A DNA stretch of 64,000 nucleotides from positions 124,001 to 188,000 of the forward strand of contig JAEUOT010000046.1 in assembly GCA_016790705.1 (NCBI GenBank), in the 5' to 3' direction. This DNA comes from Hydrogenophaga sp. (lineage in GTDB: Bacteria; Pseudomonadota; Gammaproteobacteria; Burkholderiales; Burkholderiaceae_C). The first letter of the stretch is position 1, and every line of letters begins with the position of its first letter. The notes under the pieces were generated by a model. It had not been told where the DNA came from. It saw only the letters and a list, made by a program, of their open reading frames with translations, and ran no database searches. The translations under genes were made by a program, and so were the position numbers. Of this stretch, positions 24,825 to 34,116 are shown in pieces.

Positions 24825-25736
24825 ATGGCCACCCCGAAGACCACTGCGCTCGACTTTGATCCCGGTCTGATTCCCAGCGGCACGCTCTGGCTGCCGCGCA
24901 CCTCGCTCACGGCCTGCGTGCGCGGCTTCATGGTGCGCAGCACCGTGGGGGCCGACCTCAGTGATGCCCAGCGCCTCAACCACTTCCCGGCCACTCCGCT
25001 GTGCAGCCTGAGCTGGTGGTTCACCGGCTGCAGCCACATGCTCGAACCTGCAGGCCCCGGCCAGATGGGCCAACTCTCCGATCCGCGTCGGCCCTTGGTC
25101 GGCCGATGGGTGTTCGGCGGTCCGTTCACCCGACCGACGTCAAGCTGGTGCCCAGGCCCGGTGCACGGAATGATGGTCATGTTCCTGCCCGACGCACTGC
25201 ATGCTCTGACTGGTCTGGAGCCGGCGCGTTTCACCGACCAGTTGGTCGACGCAGCCGAGGTGTTGCCGCCTGACTGGCTGGCCATGTGCCAGCGGGTGCA
25301 GGATGCGCTGCACGACGCGCAGCGCATTGAGTTGCTGGAAGATTTTCTGGAGCCTCGCTGGCAGGCCTGCCGCCCTGGCCTGCCGCTGCACGCGCACCGC
25401 TACGCCGACTGGGTCACACACCTGGCCCAGCGCGCCGCTGTCTCAGGACCCGGTCGCAGCCTGCGCCAGATGGAGCGGCGCGTGAAGCGCTGGGCCGGCC
25501 TTCCGTTGCGCGAGTTGCGTGGCATGGCGAGGTCTGAACAGGCCTTCTTCGACGCCGTGACCGCCCAGGTCGAAACCGGAGGCATCCGCTGGGTCGACAT
25601 CGCCGCCGACAACGGCTACGCCGACCAGTCCCACCTGTGCCGCATGTCGCGCCGCGTCACCGGCTTCAGTCCAGAGGCGCTGCGCACAGGGATTGAAAAG
25701 GAAGAGGCGTTCTGGGCGTACCGGGTCTGGATGTGA
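24825..25736 (+). CDS. AraC-family transcriptional regulator
   Basis: A 303-residue regulator with an N-terminal effector domain of about 190 residues and a C-terminal AraC-type double helix-turn-helix (WVDIAADNGYADQSHLCRMSRRVTGFSPEAL). It is divergent from the P450 operon and most likely controls it. ATG 24825 (MATPKTTALDF) is chosen because it closely follows a -10 box; longer in-frame starts exist to 24675 but would run through the P450 start region. The gene ends at a strong hairpin shared with glcB. Confidence 0.83.
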   Translation: MATPKTTALDFDPGLIPSGTLWLPRTSLTACVRGFMVRSTVGADLSDAQRLNHFPATPLCSLSWWFTGCSHMLEPAGPGQMGQLSDPRRPLVGRWVFGGPFTRPTSSWCPGPVHGMMVMFLPDALHALTGLEPARFTDQLVDAAEVLPPDWLAMCQRVQDALHDAQRIELLEDFLEPRWQACRPGLPLHAHRYADWVTHLAQRAAVSGPGRSLRQMERRVKRWAGLPLRELRGMARSEQAFFDAVTAQVETGGIRWVDIAADNGYADQSHLCRMSRRVTGFSPEALRTGIEKEEAFWAYRVWM

Positions 25737-25760
25737 CAACGGCGCCCGAAGGCGCCGTTG
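25737..25760. terminator. Bidirectional hairpin between AraC gene and glcB
   Basis: CAACGGCGCC (25737-25746), loop CGAA, and the exact complement GGCGCCGTTG form a perfect ten-base-pair stem with a stable tetraloop, between two convergent genes. There is no long T run on either side, so it is a weak classical terminator, but the position between converging stop codons fits a shared transcription end. Confidence 0.65.
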
Positions 25761-25788
25761 CAAAGACCGGGTGCGGCGCGGGGGGTGA

Positions 25789-28005
25789 TCAGCCCGCCTT
25801 CACATTCAGGCGCCAGGCGTGCAGCAGCGGCTCGGTGTAGCCGCTGGGCTGTTCCTTGCCCTTGAAGACCAGATCCAGCGCGGCCTGGTAGGCCTTGCTG
25901 GTCTTCACGTTGCCGGCCATGGGCTGGTACAGCTTGTCGCCGGCGTTCTGCTTGTCCACCTTGGCGGCCATGCGCTCATACGTGTCGCGCACCTGTTGCT
26001 CGGTGACGATGCCGTGGTGCAGCCAGTTGGCGACGTGCTGGCTGGAGATGCGCAGCGTGGCGCGGTCTTCCATCAGGCCGATGTCGTTGATGTCCGGCAC
26101 CTTGGAGCAGCCCACGCCCTGGTCGACCCAGCGCACGACGTAGCCCAGGATGCCCTGGATGTTGTTGTCCAGCTCGGCCTGCTTCTCGGAGGCGCTCCAG
26201 TTCGGGTTGGCGCTCACCGGCACGGTCAGCAGACCGGTCAGCAGGTTGTCGCGCTCGGCCGTGGCGTTGATCTTCTCCAGTTCCTTCTGCACGTCGGACA
26301 CCAGCACCTGGTGGTAGTGCAGGGCGTGCAGCGTGGCGCCGGTGGGCGAGGGCACCCAGGCGGTGTTGGCGCCGGCCTTGGGGTGGGCGATCTTCTGCTC
26401 CAGCATGGCCTTCATCAGGTCGGGCATCGCCCACATGCCCTTGCCGATCTGTGCCTTGCCGCGCAGGCCGCAGCTCAGACCCACCAACACGTTGTTGCGC
26501 TCGTAGCTCTGGATCCAGGCGCTGGTCTTCATGTCGCCCTTGCGCACCATCGGGCCGGCCAGCATGGCGGTGTGCATCTCGTCGCCGGTGCGGTCCAGGA
26601 AGCCGGTGTTGATGAAGGCGACGCGGCTGGCGGCGGCTTCGATACAGGCCTTGAGGTTCACCGAGGTGCGGCGCTCCTCGTCCATGATGCCCAGCTTGAC
26701 CGTGCTGTCGGCCAGGCCCAGCACCTTCTCGACGCGGCTGAACAGCTCGCAGGCAAACGCCACTTCGCGCGGGCCGTGCATCTTGGGCTTGACGATGTAG
26801 ACCGAGCCCTTGCGCGAGTTGCGGATCGCGTCCTTCTTGTTCTTCTTCAGGTCGTGGATGGCGATGGTGGTGGTGACCATCGCGTCCAGGATGCCTTCGG
26901 GAATCTCCTTGCCTTCGGCGCCCCAGAGGATGGCGGGGTTGGTCATCAGGTGGCCCACGTTGCGCACGAACATGAGCGAGCGGCCATGCAGGCGCACCTT
27001 CTTGCCGTTGCTGCCGGTGTATTCGCGGTCGGCGTTCAGACCGCGGGTCATGGTCTTGCCGCCCTTTTCGAAGGACTCGACCAGCGTGCCCTGCAGGATG
27101 CCCAGCCAGTTGCTGTAGGCCAGCACCTTGTCTTCGGCGTCCACCGCGGCCACGGAGTCTTCCAGGTCCAGGATGGTGGACAGCGCGGCTTCGACCACCA
27201 GGTCGCTGACACCGGCGGCGTCGGTCTTGCCGATGGCGGTGGCGCGGTTGATCTGGATCTCCAGGTGCAGGCCGTTGTGCTTGAGCAGCACGGCGGTCGG
27301 GGCCTTGGCCTCGCCCTGGAAGCCGATGAACTGGCTCTTGTCGGCCAGCTTGGAGGTGCCGCCTTCGGCCAGACCCACGACCAGTTCACCGTCCTTGTTG
27401 ACCTTGTAGCCCGTCGATCCGACGTGCGAGCCCTTCTTCAGCGGGGCGCAGCGGTCCAGCACATAGCGGCAGTACTCGATGACCTTGGCGCCGCGCTTGG
27501 GGTTGTAGCCGCCCTTCTTGCCGACCCCAACTTTCACTTTTTGGCAGCCCTTGTCTTCCGAGATCACGTCGGTGCCGTACAGCGCGTCGTACAGGCTGCC
27601 CCAGCGCGCGTTGGCGGCGTTGAGCGCGTAGCGGGCGTTCAGGATCGGCACCACCAGCTGCGGGCCGGCTTGCGTGGCCAGCTCGTCGTCCACGTTCTTC
27701 GTGGTGGCCTTGACCTTCTTGGGCTCGGGCACGAGGTAGCCGATGGTTTCCAGGAACTTGCGGTAGGCCACCATGTTGGTGATCGGGCCGGGGTTGGCGC
27801 TGTGCCATTTGTCCAGCTCGGCCTGCAGGCGGTCGCGCTCGGCCAGCAGGGCGGCGTTCTTGGGGGCCAGGTCGGCCACGATGCTGTCGAAGCCCTTCCA
27901 GAAGGTCTCGGCGCTCACGCCGGTGCCGGGCAGGACCTTGCCGTTGATGAACTCGTACAGGTCGGTGGAAACCTGCAGGCCGTGGACTTGGGTGCGTTGC
28001 GTCAT
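25789..28005 (-). CDS. glcB: Malate synthase G
   Basis: A 738-residue enzyme that condenses glyoxylate with acetyl-CoA to give malate, the usual length for the G isoform. Recognisable blocks: [21 protein letters not shown] at the N-terminus, the stretch [19 protein letters not shown] with the metal ligands, [13 protein letters not shown], and [24 protein letters not shown] site precedes ATG 28005. It lies 35 bases after a haloacid dehalogenase gene on the same strand, and the pair suggests growth on C2 compounds: haloacetate to glycolate, then glyoxylate, then malate. Confidence 0.96.
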   Translation of the reverse strand: MTQRTQVHGLQVSTDLYEFINGKVLPGTGVSAETFWKGFDSIVADLAPKNAALLAERDRLQAELDKWHSANPGPITNMVAYRKFLETIGYLVPEPKKVKATTKNVDDELATQAGPQLVVPILNARYALNAANARWGSLYDALYGTDVISEDKGCQKVKVGVGKKGGYNPKRGAKVIEYCRYVLDRCAPLKKGSHVGSTGYKVNKDGELVVGLAEGGTSKLADKSQFIGFQGEAKAPTAVLLKHNGLHLEIQINRATAIGKTDAAGVSDLVVEAALSTILDLEDSVAAVDAEDKVLAYSNWLGILQGTLVESFEKGGKTMTRGLNADREYTGSNGKKVRLHGRSLMFVRNVGHLMTNPAILWGAEGKEIPEGILDAMVTTTIAIHDLKKNKKDAIRNSRKGSVYIVKPKMHGPREVAFACELFSRVEKVLGLADSTVKLGIMDEERRTSVNLKACIEAAASRVAFINTGFLDRTGDEMHTAMLAGPMVRKGDMKTSAWIQSYERNNVLVGLSCGLRGKAQIGKGMWAMPDLMKAMLEQKIAHPKAGANTAWVPSPTGATLHALHYHQVLVSDVQKELEKINATAERDNLLTGLLTVPVSANPNWSASEKQAELDNNIQGILGYVVRWVDQGVGCSKVPDINDIGLMEDRATLRISSQHVANWLHHGIVTEQQVRDTYERMAAKVDKQNAGDKLYQPMAGNVKTSKAYQAALDLVFKGKEQPSGYTEPLLHAWRLNVKAG

Positions 28006-28040
28006 GGAAGGACTCCGTCGGTTCAAAAAGAAAAAGGAAA

Positions 28041-28739
28041 TCAGTCGAAGAAGGCGAGGACTTCGCGCAGGTTCGTGGCCGTGCGGGTGGGCGGCGTGCC
28101 CAGTTCCTCGAAGGGTTGGTTGTGGCGGTTGACCCAGAGCGTGCGGTAGCCGAACCAGGTCGCGCCCAGCGCGTCCCAGCCGTTGCTGCTGACGAACACG
28201 ACCTGCTGGCGCGTCAGGCCGGTGATTTTCTCGCCTTGGGCGTAGGCGTCGGGGTGGGTCTTGAACTTGCGGATGCCGTCCACGCTGATCACGTGGTCGA
28301 GCAGGCCGTCGAGCCCGGCGCTGCGCACGGCGATGCCCAGCATCTGCGGCTCGCCGTTGCTCAGGATGCCGGTGACGATGCTGCGGCGCTTGAGCGCCTG
28401 CAGCACCTCGCGGTTTTCCGGGAAGGCGCTGAGGTGGCGGTACTGGTTCATCAGCTGCGTGGCCTTGCCTTCGCAGGCGGCCCAGTCGGTGCGGGCGGTG
28501 GGCTCGATCAGCTTGATGGCGTAGGTCAGTGCGGCCTGGGTCAGTTCCCAGAACGGGCGGTAGTGCGCGCCGTGGTCGCTGGTGGTCACCAGCCGGGTGT
28601 ATTCGATCTGCTTGTCGCGCCAGACCGTCGCGAGCTTGTCACCGCGCCCCGGGAAGAGTTGCTCGGCGAGCAGGCCCACGCTGTACACGTCGAACAGCGT
28701 GCCATAGGCGTCGAACAGGACCGCGCGGGGTTTTTCCAT
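28041..28739 (-). CDS. Haloacid dehalogenase, type II (L-2-haloacid dehalogenase-like)
   Basis: A 232-residue HAD-superfamily protein. The nucleophile Asp is in [14 protein letters not shown] near residue 10, Thr in FDAYGTLF, then [10 protein letters not shown] (motif II), KFKTHPDAY (motif III Lys) and [24 protein letters not shown] (motif IV), all as in L-2-haloacid dehalogenases such as DhlB. It would release halide and form a 2-hydroxy acid. Some members act on other substrates, so this is a family-level call. It is first in an operon with glcB, with a shared AT-rich divergent region upstream. Confidence 0.9.
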   Translation of the reverse strand: MEKPRAVLFDAYGTLFDVYSVGLLAEQLFPGRGDKLATVWRDKQIEYTRLVTTSDHGAHYRPFWELTQAALTYAIKLIEPTARTDWAACEGKATQLMNQYRHLSAFPENREVLQALKRRSIVTGILSNGEPQMLGIAVRSAGLDGLLDHVISVDGIRKFKTHPDAYAQGEKITGLTRQQVVFVSSNGWDALGATWFGYRTLWVNRHNQPFEELGTPPTRTATNLREVLAFFD

Positions 28740-28860
28740 GTCGACACTGTATTCGAGACCTGCTGCCTGATTAATTGCTTGAATTTTGACTTATCTGTGA
28801 CTTTTTATAGCGTAATCCATCGGGGCTGCGGCGTCACTGGCGAGCCCCGACAATGTCGTC
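28740..28860. promoter_or_regulatory. AT-rich divergent promoter region (haloacid dehalogenase / CoA-transferase)
   Basis: This 121-base gap between two divergent start codons is much richer in A and T than its surroundings. Candidate boxes include TTGACT (28786-28791, plus) and TATAAA on the minus strand (complement of 28804-28809). No pair has ideal spacing, so exact promoters are not assigned. Confidence 0.4.
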
Positions 28861-30078
28861 ATGAGCGCCCCTTTCCCCTCTTCCGATGCCGCCCGCCCGT
28901 TGCCGCTGACCGGCCTGCGCGTGGTCGAGTTCACCCACATGGTCATGGGCCCCACCTGCGGCATGGTGCTGGCCGACATGGGCGCCGAGACGATCAAGGT
29001 CGAGCCCATCGAGGGCGACCGCACGCGCCACCTGCTCGGATCGGGCGCCGGCTTTTTCCCGCTGTTCAACCGCAACAAGAAAAGCATCGCCATCGACCTG
29101 CGCCAGGCCGACGGCGCCGAGGTGGCGCGCCGGCTGGCGGCGAGCGCCGATGTGGTGGCCGAAAATTTCAAGCCGGGGACCATGGTCAAGTACGGGCTGG
29201 ACTACGCCAGTCTGTCGCAGGCCAACCCGCGCTGCATCTACGTCAGCCTCAAGGGCTTCCTGCCCGGCCCCTACGACCACCGCACCGCGCTTGACGAGGT
29301 GGTGCAGATGATGGGCGGCCTGGCCTACATGACCGGTCGGCCGGGCGACCCGCTGCGCGCCGGTACCAGCGTCAACGACATCATGGGCGGCATGTTCGGC
29401 GCCATCGGGGCGCTGGGCGCGCTGATCCAGCGCGGCATCACCGGCAAGGGCCAGGAGGTGCAGAGCGCGCTGTACGAGAACAACGTGTTCCTGGTCGGCC
29501 AGCACATGCTGCAGTACGCCATCACCGGGCAGGCCGCGGCGCCGATGCCCGAGCGCATCTCGGCCTGGGCGGTGTACGACGTGTTCACCGTGAAGGACGG
29601 CGAGCAGATCTTCCTGGCGGCGGTGAGTGATGCGCAGTGGGTGACCTTCTGCGACGCGCTGGGCTTCGCCGATCTCAAGGCCGACCCGCAATACCCCGAC
29701 AACAACGCGCGCGTGAAGCTGCGCCCGCAACTGCTGCCGATCCTGCGCGAGCGGCTGGCGAACTGGCGCGCGGCCGATCTGGCGGCGCTGTTCGAGCGGG
29801 TGGGCCTGCCGTTTGCGCCGATCCGCAAGCCCGAGGAGCTGTACGAGGACGAGCACTTGCTGGCCACCGGCGGGCTGGCCGACATCACCCTGCCCGACGG
29901 CGCGAAGGCCGGCCAGACCGTCAAGACCACGCTGTTCCCGTTCACCATGGACGGCCAGCGCCCCGGCGTGCGGCTGGACCCGCCGACCATGGGCGCCCAC
30001 ACCACGGAGCTGCTGCACGGCCTGGGGTATGCCGACAGCGACATCCAGCGCTTGCGCCAGCAGGCGGCTGTCGCCTGA
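28861..30078 (+). CDS. CaiB/BaiF family (class III) CoA-transferase
   Basis: A 405-residue class III CoA-transferase, a second one in this window and only distantly like the one at 12322. The CoA-binding signature is GLRVVEFTHMVMGPTCGMVLADMGAETIKVEP, and the probable catalytic Asp is D173 in GTSVNDIMGGMFGAIGALGAL. It stands seven bases before an HMG-CoA-lyase-type gene and likely provides that enzyme with its CoA ester. The acid could be 3-hydroxy-3-methylglutarate or a relative; sequence alone cannot decide. Confidence 0.9.
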   Translation: MSAPFPSSDAARPLPLTGLRVVEFTHMVMGPTCGMVLADMGAETIKVEPIEGDRTRHLLGSGAGFFPLFNRNKKSIAIDLRQADGAEVARRLAASADVVAENFKPGTMVKYGLDYASLSQANPRCIYVSLKGFLPGPYDHRTALDEVVQMMGGLAYMTGRPGDPLRAGTSVNDIMGGMFGAIGALGALIQRGITGKGQEVQSALYENNVFLVGQHMLQYAITGQAAAPMPERISAWAVYDVFTVKDGEQIFLAAVSDAQWVTFCDALGFADLKADPQYPDNNARVKLRPQLLPILRERLANWRAADLAALFERVGLPFAPIRKPEELYEDEHLLATGGLADITLPDGAKAGQTVKTTLFPFTMDGQRPGVRLDPPTMGAHTTELLHGLGYADSDIQRLRQQAAVA

Positions 30079-30085
30079 GGCGCGC

Positions 30086-31003
30086 ATGACGACGCCGGAC
30101 GTCCACATCAGCGAGGTCGGCCCCCGCGATGGGCTGCAATCGGTCAAGGCGACGATGCCGACGGCGGACAAGTGCCGCTGGATCGACGCGCTGGCCGCAG
30201 CGGGTCTGCGCGAGATCGAGGTCGGGTCCTTCGTGCCGGCGAGGCTGCTGCCGCAGATGGCCGACATCGCCGAGGTGGTGCGCCACGCGATCACCCTGCC
30301 TGGCTTGCGCGTGATGGCGCTGGTGCCCAACCGCCGCGGCGCCGAGGCGGCGCTGGCCGCCGGGGTACACAAGCTCACCCTGCCGGTCTCGGCCAGCGAG
30401 GCGCATTCGCTGGCCAATGTGCGCAAGACTCGCGAACAGATGGTGGCCGAGTTGCGCGAGGTGGTGGCGCTGCGCCGTGACGTGGCCCCACAGGTGGCGG
30501 TGGAGGTCGGACTGTCCACCGCCTTTGGCTGCACCCTGCAAGGACTGGTGCCGGAAGACGATGTCATCGCGCTCGCGGTGGCCTGCGCGGACGCGGGCGT
30601 GGACGAGGTGGGTCTGTCCGACACCACCGGCATGGCGAACCCTGCTCAGGTGCGGCGCCTGTTCACCCGGCTGCGCGCCGAACTGGGCGAGAAGGCCGGC
30701 GCGGCCCACATGCACAACACGCGCGGCCTGGGTCTGGCCAACTGTCTGGCGGCCTACGACGTGGGCGTGCGCAGCTTCGACAGCTCGCTCGGCGGTCTGG
30801 GCGGCTGTCCTTATGCGCCCGGCGCCAGCGGCAACGTGGTCACCGAGGACCTGGTGTTCATGTTCGAGGCCATGGGTGTGTCCACGGGCGTGGACATCCG
30901 CAGGCTCATCGCCGCCCGCGAACCGCTCAAGGCAGGCCTGCCCGGCGAGCCTGTCTACGGCATGACACCGGAGGCGGGTCTGCCACCCGGCTGGTCCCGC
31001 TGA
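30086..31003 (+). CDS. Hydroxymethylglutaryl-CoA lyase-type enzyme
   Basis: A 305-residue TIM-barrel lyase. The N-terminus VHISEVGPRDGLQSVKATMPT and the C-terminal block GLGGCPYAPGASGNVVTEDLVFM, with the essential Cys of this family, are HMG-CoA lyase signatures; HMHNTRGLG-like AHMHNTRGLGLAN supplies the metal-binding histidines. It would split HMG-CoA to acetoacetate and acetyl-CoA, or a similar branched hydroxyacyl-CoA. The seven-base gap to the preceding CoA-transferase marks a two-gene operon. No leucine or isovalerate pathway genes are nearby. Confidence 0.88.
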   Translation: MTTPDVHISEVGPRDGLQSVKATMPTADKCRWIDALAAAGLREIEVGSFVPARLLPQMADIAEVVRHAITLPGLRVMALVPNRRGAEAALAAGVHKLTLPVSASEAHSLANVRKTREQMVAELREVVALRRDVAPQVAVEVGLSTAFGCTLQGLVPEDDVIALAVACADAGVDEVGLSDTTGMANPAQVRRLFTRLRAELGEKAGAAHMHNTRGLGLANCLAAYDVGVRSFDSSLGGLGGCPYAPGASGNVVTEDLVFMFEAMGVSTGVDIRRLIAAREPLKAGLPGEPVYGMTPEAGLPPGWSR

Positions 31004-31118
31004 CGTCACACGCGGTTGCGATCTGGATCAAGACGCCGCTGCACGCCTGACATAGACTGTCATGGATGGGTGCATGTCGCGCCCACGATGATCGGCAGAT
31101 GCCTGCAGGAGGATTTTC

Positions 31119-31505
31119 ATGAACAAGTTGTGGATCTGGGGTGTTTCTCTCGTGGCGGCGGGTGTGCTGGCGGCCTGTGGCGGTGGCGGCGACAGCAACG
31201 GCTACGGTGCGGTGGCGACGAGTGTGTCGACCAAGAAGGTGGCCATCAGCTCCGAGGCGCTGACCCAGTCGGTTGCCAACGACGACGCGCGCGAGGCCTG
31301 CGATGCCAGCGACTGCAAGGTCATCCTGCAGTTTGAGGAGTGCGGCGCGGCCGCCCAGGGCATCACGTCCACCGGTGCGCTGCTGTTTGCGGCCGGTGCC
31401 GGCAACACCGCGTTCGATGCGCAGACGGCGGCCAACGCGGCTTGCACGGCGGCTGGCGGCACCGCCTGCGGGCAGGTTCCGAATCTGGAAGCCAAGTGCA
31501 ACTGA
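31119..31505 (+). CDS. DUF4189-like lipoprotein
   Basis: A 128-residue exported lipoprotein. The signal peptide ends in the lipobox LAAC (Cys20), followed by a glycine-rich tether GGGGDSNGYGAV. The mature part resembles DUF4189 proteins: a YGAVA-like start, repeated cysteines, and DCKVILQFEECGAAAQG. Six cysteines after the lipid-linked one suggest disulfides in the periplasm. Function unknown. A good GGAGG site precedes the ATG. The same Cys-Gly-rich N-terminus occurs in the protease lipoprotein at 32590. Confidence 0.75.
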   Translation: MNKLWIWGVSLVAAGVLAACGGGGDSNGYGAVATSVSTKKVAISSEALTQSVANDDAREACDASDCKVILQFEECGAAAQGITSTGALLFAAGAGNTAFDAQTAANAACTAAGGTACGQVPNLEAKCN

Positions 31506-31525
31506 TCGGCGACGCCTGATTTTTT
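31505..31525 (+). terminator. Probable intrinsic terminator after the DUF4189 lipoprotein gene
   Basis: A short stem ATCGGC/GCC-T-GAT with loop GAC directly after the stop codon is followed by six T bases. The stem is small with one bulge, but the T tract and place fit a Rho-independent terminator on the plus strand. Confidence 0.5.
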
Positions 31526-31587
31526 GTAAAAGATCCATGGGATTTCCCTGTTGATTGCCTCCTTTTGTTGGGGTAATCTGCGGGGTC

Positions 31588-32529
31588 ATGGACAAGCTCA
31601 AGCAGCTCGAAACCTTTGCCTCGGTCGCCAGCCGGGGCAGTCTGACGGCGGCGGCGAAGGCGGAAGGGGTTGCCCCGGCCATCATCGGCCGGCGGCTTGA
31701 TGCGCTGGAGTCGCGCCTGGGCGTCAAGCTCATGGTGCGCACGACGCGCCGCATCACGCTGACCCACGAGGGCAGTGCCTTCCTCGAAGACTGCCAGCGC
31801 CTGCTGACCGATCTGGCGAATGCGGAAGCCAGTGTCAGTGCCGGCGGGGTCAAGGCCAGCGGTCACCTGCGGGTCACCGCACCCGCCGGTTTCGGGCGGC
31901 GTCACGTGGCGCCGCTGGTGCCGCGCTTTCGCGAACTGCATCCTGAAGTCAGTTTCTCTCTCAATCTCAGCGACCGGGTGGTCGACGTGGCGGGTGAAGG
32001 CTACGACTGCGCGGTGCGCGTCGGTGATCTGCCCGACTCCTCGCTTGTGAGCGTGCGGCTGGCCGACAACCGCCGCATGTGCGTGGCTGCACCGTCCTAT
32101 CTGCAGCGCCACGGACGGCCACGCGCGCCGGCGGACCTGGCGCGCTTTGATTGCCTGACCCTGTCGTCCGATGCTTCACAGACACGCGGTTGGGCCTTTC
32201 GCCTGCCGGCCGGTGACGGGGTGTCCGACGGGGACGCCGAGATCGTGCACCTGCGGCCGGGCGGCCCGCTCGATTGTTCAGACGGTCAGGTGTTGCGCGA
32301 GTGGTGCCTGGCGGGATTTGGCATCGCCTGGCGCAGCACCTGGGAGGTCGAGGCCGACATCGCTGCGGGCCGGCTGGAGACCGTGCTTGACGAATTTGCC
32401 GCGCCGCCCAATGGCATCTACGCGCTGTTCCCGCAGCGCAAGCACCTCGCGTTGCGCGTTCGGCTGTGGATCGATTTCCTCAAGCACCACTATGCCCAGC
32501 CGGACTTCTGGTCAGCGGATCGTGGCTGA
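31588..32529 (+). CDS. LysR-family transcriptional regulator
   Basis: A 313-residue LysR regulator: helix-turn-helix at residues 1-60 (MDKLKQLETFASVASRGSLTAAAKAEGVAPAI, in pieces typical of the DsdC/CrgA-like group), then a periplasmic-binding-like effector domain starting near HLRVTAPAGFGRRHVAPLVPRF. ATG 31588 starts the conserved helix-turn-helix. It lies between two lipoprotein genes on the same strand. LysR genes usually control a divergent neighbour; none is divergent here, so its target is uncertain. Confidence 0.88.
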   Translation: MDKLKQLETFASVASRGSLTAAAKAEGVAPAIIGRRLDALESRLGVKLMVRTTRRITLTHEGSAFLEDCQRLLTDLANAEASVSAGGVKASGHLRVTAPAGFGRRHVAPLVPRFRELHPEVSFSLNLSDRVVDVAGEGYDCAVRVGDLPDSSLVSVRLADNRRMCVAAPSYLQRHGRPRAPADLARFDCLTLSSDASQTRGWAFRLPAGDGVSDGDAEIVHLRPGGPLDCSDGQVLREWCLAGFGIAWRSTWEVEADIAAGRLETVLDEFAAPPNGIYALFPQRKHLALRVRLWIDFLKHHYAQPDFWSADRG

Positions 32530-32589
32530 TGTCCTTCGCAGATTGCCGCTACATTCGGCGGACCGTTTGTTGAATTTCCGGGAGATGTC

Positions 32590-33381
32590 ATGAGCCGCTT
32601 GTTGCGTGGATGGTGGGTCGCGGTCGCTGCCGCCGTGGTGGCAGTTGTGCTGGTGGCGTGTGGCGGGGGCGGCGGCGACAGCATGCCCAGCGCGCAGTCG
32701 CTGTGCAACAGCATTGGCACACAGCCCAAGATCTACAACGGCACCGCCTGTGGGCAGCCCGAAGCCGCGTCGGTCATCCTGCTGCAAGTCGCCACCTCCG
32801 GCGGCGTCGTGACCTGCTCCGGGACGCTGATCACGCCGACCAAGGTGCTCACGGCCGCGCACTGCCTGCCCGGCGGCACCAGCCAGGTGATGGCCGGAGC
32901 CTGGGGCGCCGACGGGTCCCTGTCCGGTGTGCCGGCCAGCGGCTGGAGCGTGCATCCCGGATTCCAGCGGACGGCTTCGGTGCTCGTCAATGATGCGGCG
33001 GTGGTGTTCCTGTCCTCGCCGTTGCCCAACACGACCATGGGCATCCTGCTGAGCCAACCCTCGGCCAAGGGCCAGCAGGTGTTCATTGCCGGCTGGGGCG
33101 CGCCGTCGTTTGGTCTGATGGTCGGTGCGGCCACGCTGGGTCTGGTCAACGACAACAGCGTGGGCTATTCCTTCAGCGGCGGCGGTTCCAATACCTGCAG
33201 CGGCGACTCCGGCGGCCCGGCGTTCCGTTCGGTTGGCGGTCGCTCCGGTGTCGTGGGGATCACGTCAAGCGGAACGGCTGGCGACTGCGGCGGCAAGGAT
33301 CAGTCGCTCTTCACCAATGTGCAGGGCGCTGCGGTGATCGACTTCATCCGCTCGCAGGCACCGGACGCCGCCTACTTCTGA
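32590..33381 (+). CDS. Trypsin-like serine protease lipoprotein
   Basis: A 263-residue protein with a lipoprotein signal peptide ending in LVAC (Cys24) and a glycine-rich tether (GGGGGDS). The rest is a chymotrypsin-like domain: catalytic His in LTAAHCLPGG, Asp in VNDAAVVFL and Ser in SGDSGGPAF, all present, so it should be active. The zymogen-like start KIYNGTACGQ resembles the IVGG activation site of secreted S1 proteases. Probably anchored to the outer membrane. GGGAG precedes the ATG. Its stop region overlaps the convergent davA-type gene by ten bases. Confidence 0.88.
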   Translation: MSRLLRGWWVAVAAAVVAVVLVACGGGGGDSMPSAQSLCNSIGTQPKIYNGTACGQPEAASVILLQVATSGGVVTCSGTLITPTKVLTAAHCLPGGTSQVMAGAWGADGSLSGVPASGWSVHPGFQRTASVLVNDAAVVFLSSPLPNTTMGILLSQPSAKGQQVFIAGWGAPSFGLMVGAATLGLVNDNSVGYSFSGGGSNTCSGDSGGPAFRSVGGRSGVVGITSSGTAGDCGGKDQSLFTNVQGAAVIDFIRSQAPDAAYF

Positions 33382-34112
33382 ACACCGGGCGGTAGCGTCG
33401 CGATCAGCAGGCCGGCGCTGCGGCCGGCGCGCGCCAGACACCCGCCGTCCGGCGCCGCGACGGTGCTCAGGCCGCCGTAGCGCAGACCCGGCTCGCGCCC
33501 GCAGGCGTTGGCATAGGCCACAAAGATCCCGTTGTCCCGTGCGCGGTCGGGCACCATCTGCAGTGGCACCTCGTCGAATTCACGCATGTTGGCGGTGGGC
33601 ACGAGCAAGGCATCCAGCCCGTGTTGCGCCAGTGCGCGCACGGTGTCCGGAAACTCCACGTCGTAGCAGATCAGCAGACCCAGCCGCCAGCCGCGCCAGG
33701 TGAATGGGCGGGACGGCACAACGCCGACACTGAACTGTGCGCGGTCCATGTCGCCGAACAGGTGGGTCTTGCGGTGGTGGCCGATGCGGTGGCCGTTGGC
33801 GGCGATGCACTGCGTGGCGTTGAAGGGGCGGCCGCCGTCCGGGTGTTGTTCCGGATAGCCGTAGGCTATGGCGATGCGGTGGCTGCGTGCGATGCGCGCA
33901 ACTGCGCGGGCCAAGGGGCCGTCGGCCGGTTCGGCGAGGGCCGCTGCGCGCTCCGGCCCGATGGCGTAACCGGTCAGGCCCATCTCGGGGCAGACCAGCA
34001 GATCGGCACCCTGCGCGCGCGCCTGCGCCGCCGTTTCATCCAGCCGCTGCAAGGCCTCGGCCACGGTCGGAAAGTAAGGCGTCTGCCAGAGCGCGAGCGT
34101 CAGGGCTTTCAT
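33372..34112 (-). CDS. davA: 5-aminovaleramide amidohydrolase (DavA-like nitrilase-superfamily enzyme)
   Basis: A 246-residue carbon-nitrogen hydrolase with the Glu-Lys-Cys triad of the family: Glu in LLVCPEMGLTGY, Lys in HHRKTHLFGDMDRAQFSVG and Cys in LGLLICYDVEFPD. It resembles DavA of Pseudomonas, which converts 5-aminovaleramide to 5-aminovalerate in lysine breakdown. The call gains weight from its start lying four bases after the stop of the lysine monooxygenase gene. Without that neighbour it would only be called a nitrilase-family amidase. It converges with the protease lipoprotein gene. Confidence 0.82.
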   Translation of the reverse strand: MKALTLALWQTPYFPTVAEALQRLDETAAQARAQGADLLVCPEMGLTGYAIGPERAAALAEPADGPLARAVARIARSHRIAIAYGYPEQHPDGGRPFNATQCIAANGHRIGHHRKTHLFGDMDRAQFSVGVVPSRPFTWRGWRLGLLICYDVEFPDTVRALAQHGLDALLVPTANMREFDEVPLQMVPDRARDNGIFVAYANACGREPGLRYGGLSTVAAPDGGCLARAGRSAGLLIATLPPGVQK

Positions 34113-34116
34113 CGCT

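Noticed and set aside
25819-28149. Open frame of about 776 codons on the plus strand, opposite glcB
   Set aside because: Entire shadow of malate synthase G; rich in His, Val, Gly, Gln with no recognisable domain.
31023-31045. FNR-like site (TTGCGATCTGGATCAA)
   Set aside because: Half-sites are spaced wrongly (ten instead of eight bases between TTG and CAA) and the first half is poor.
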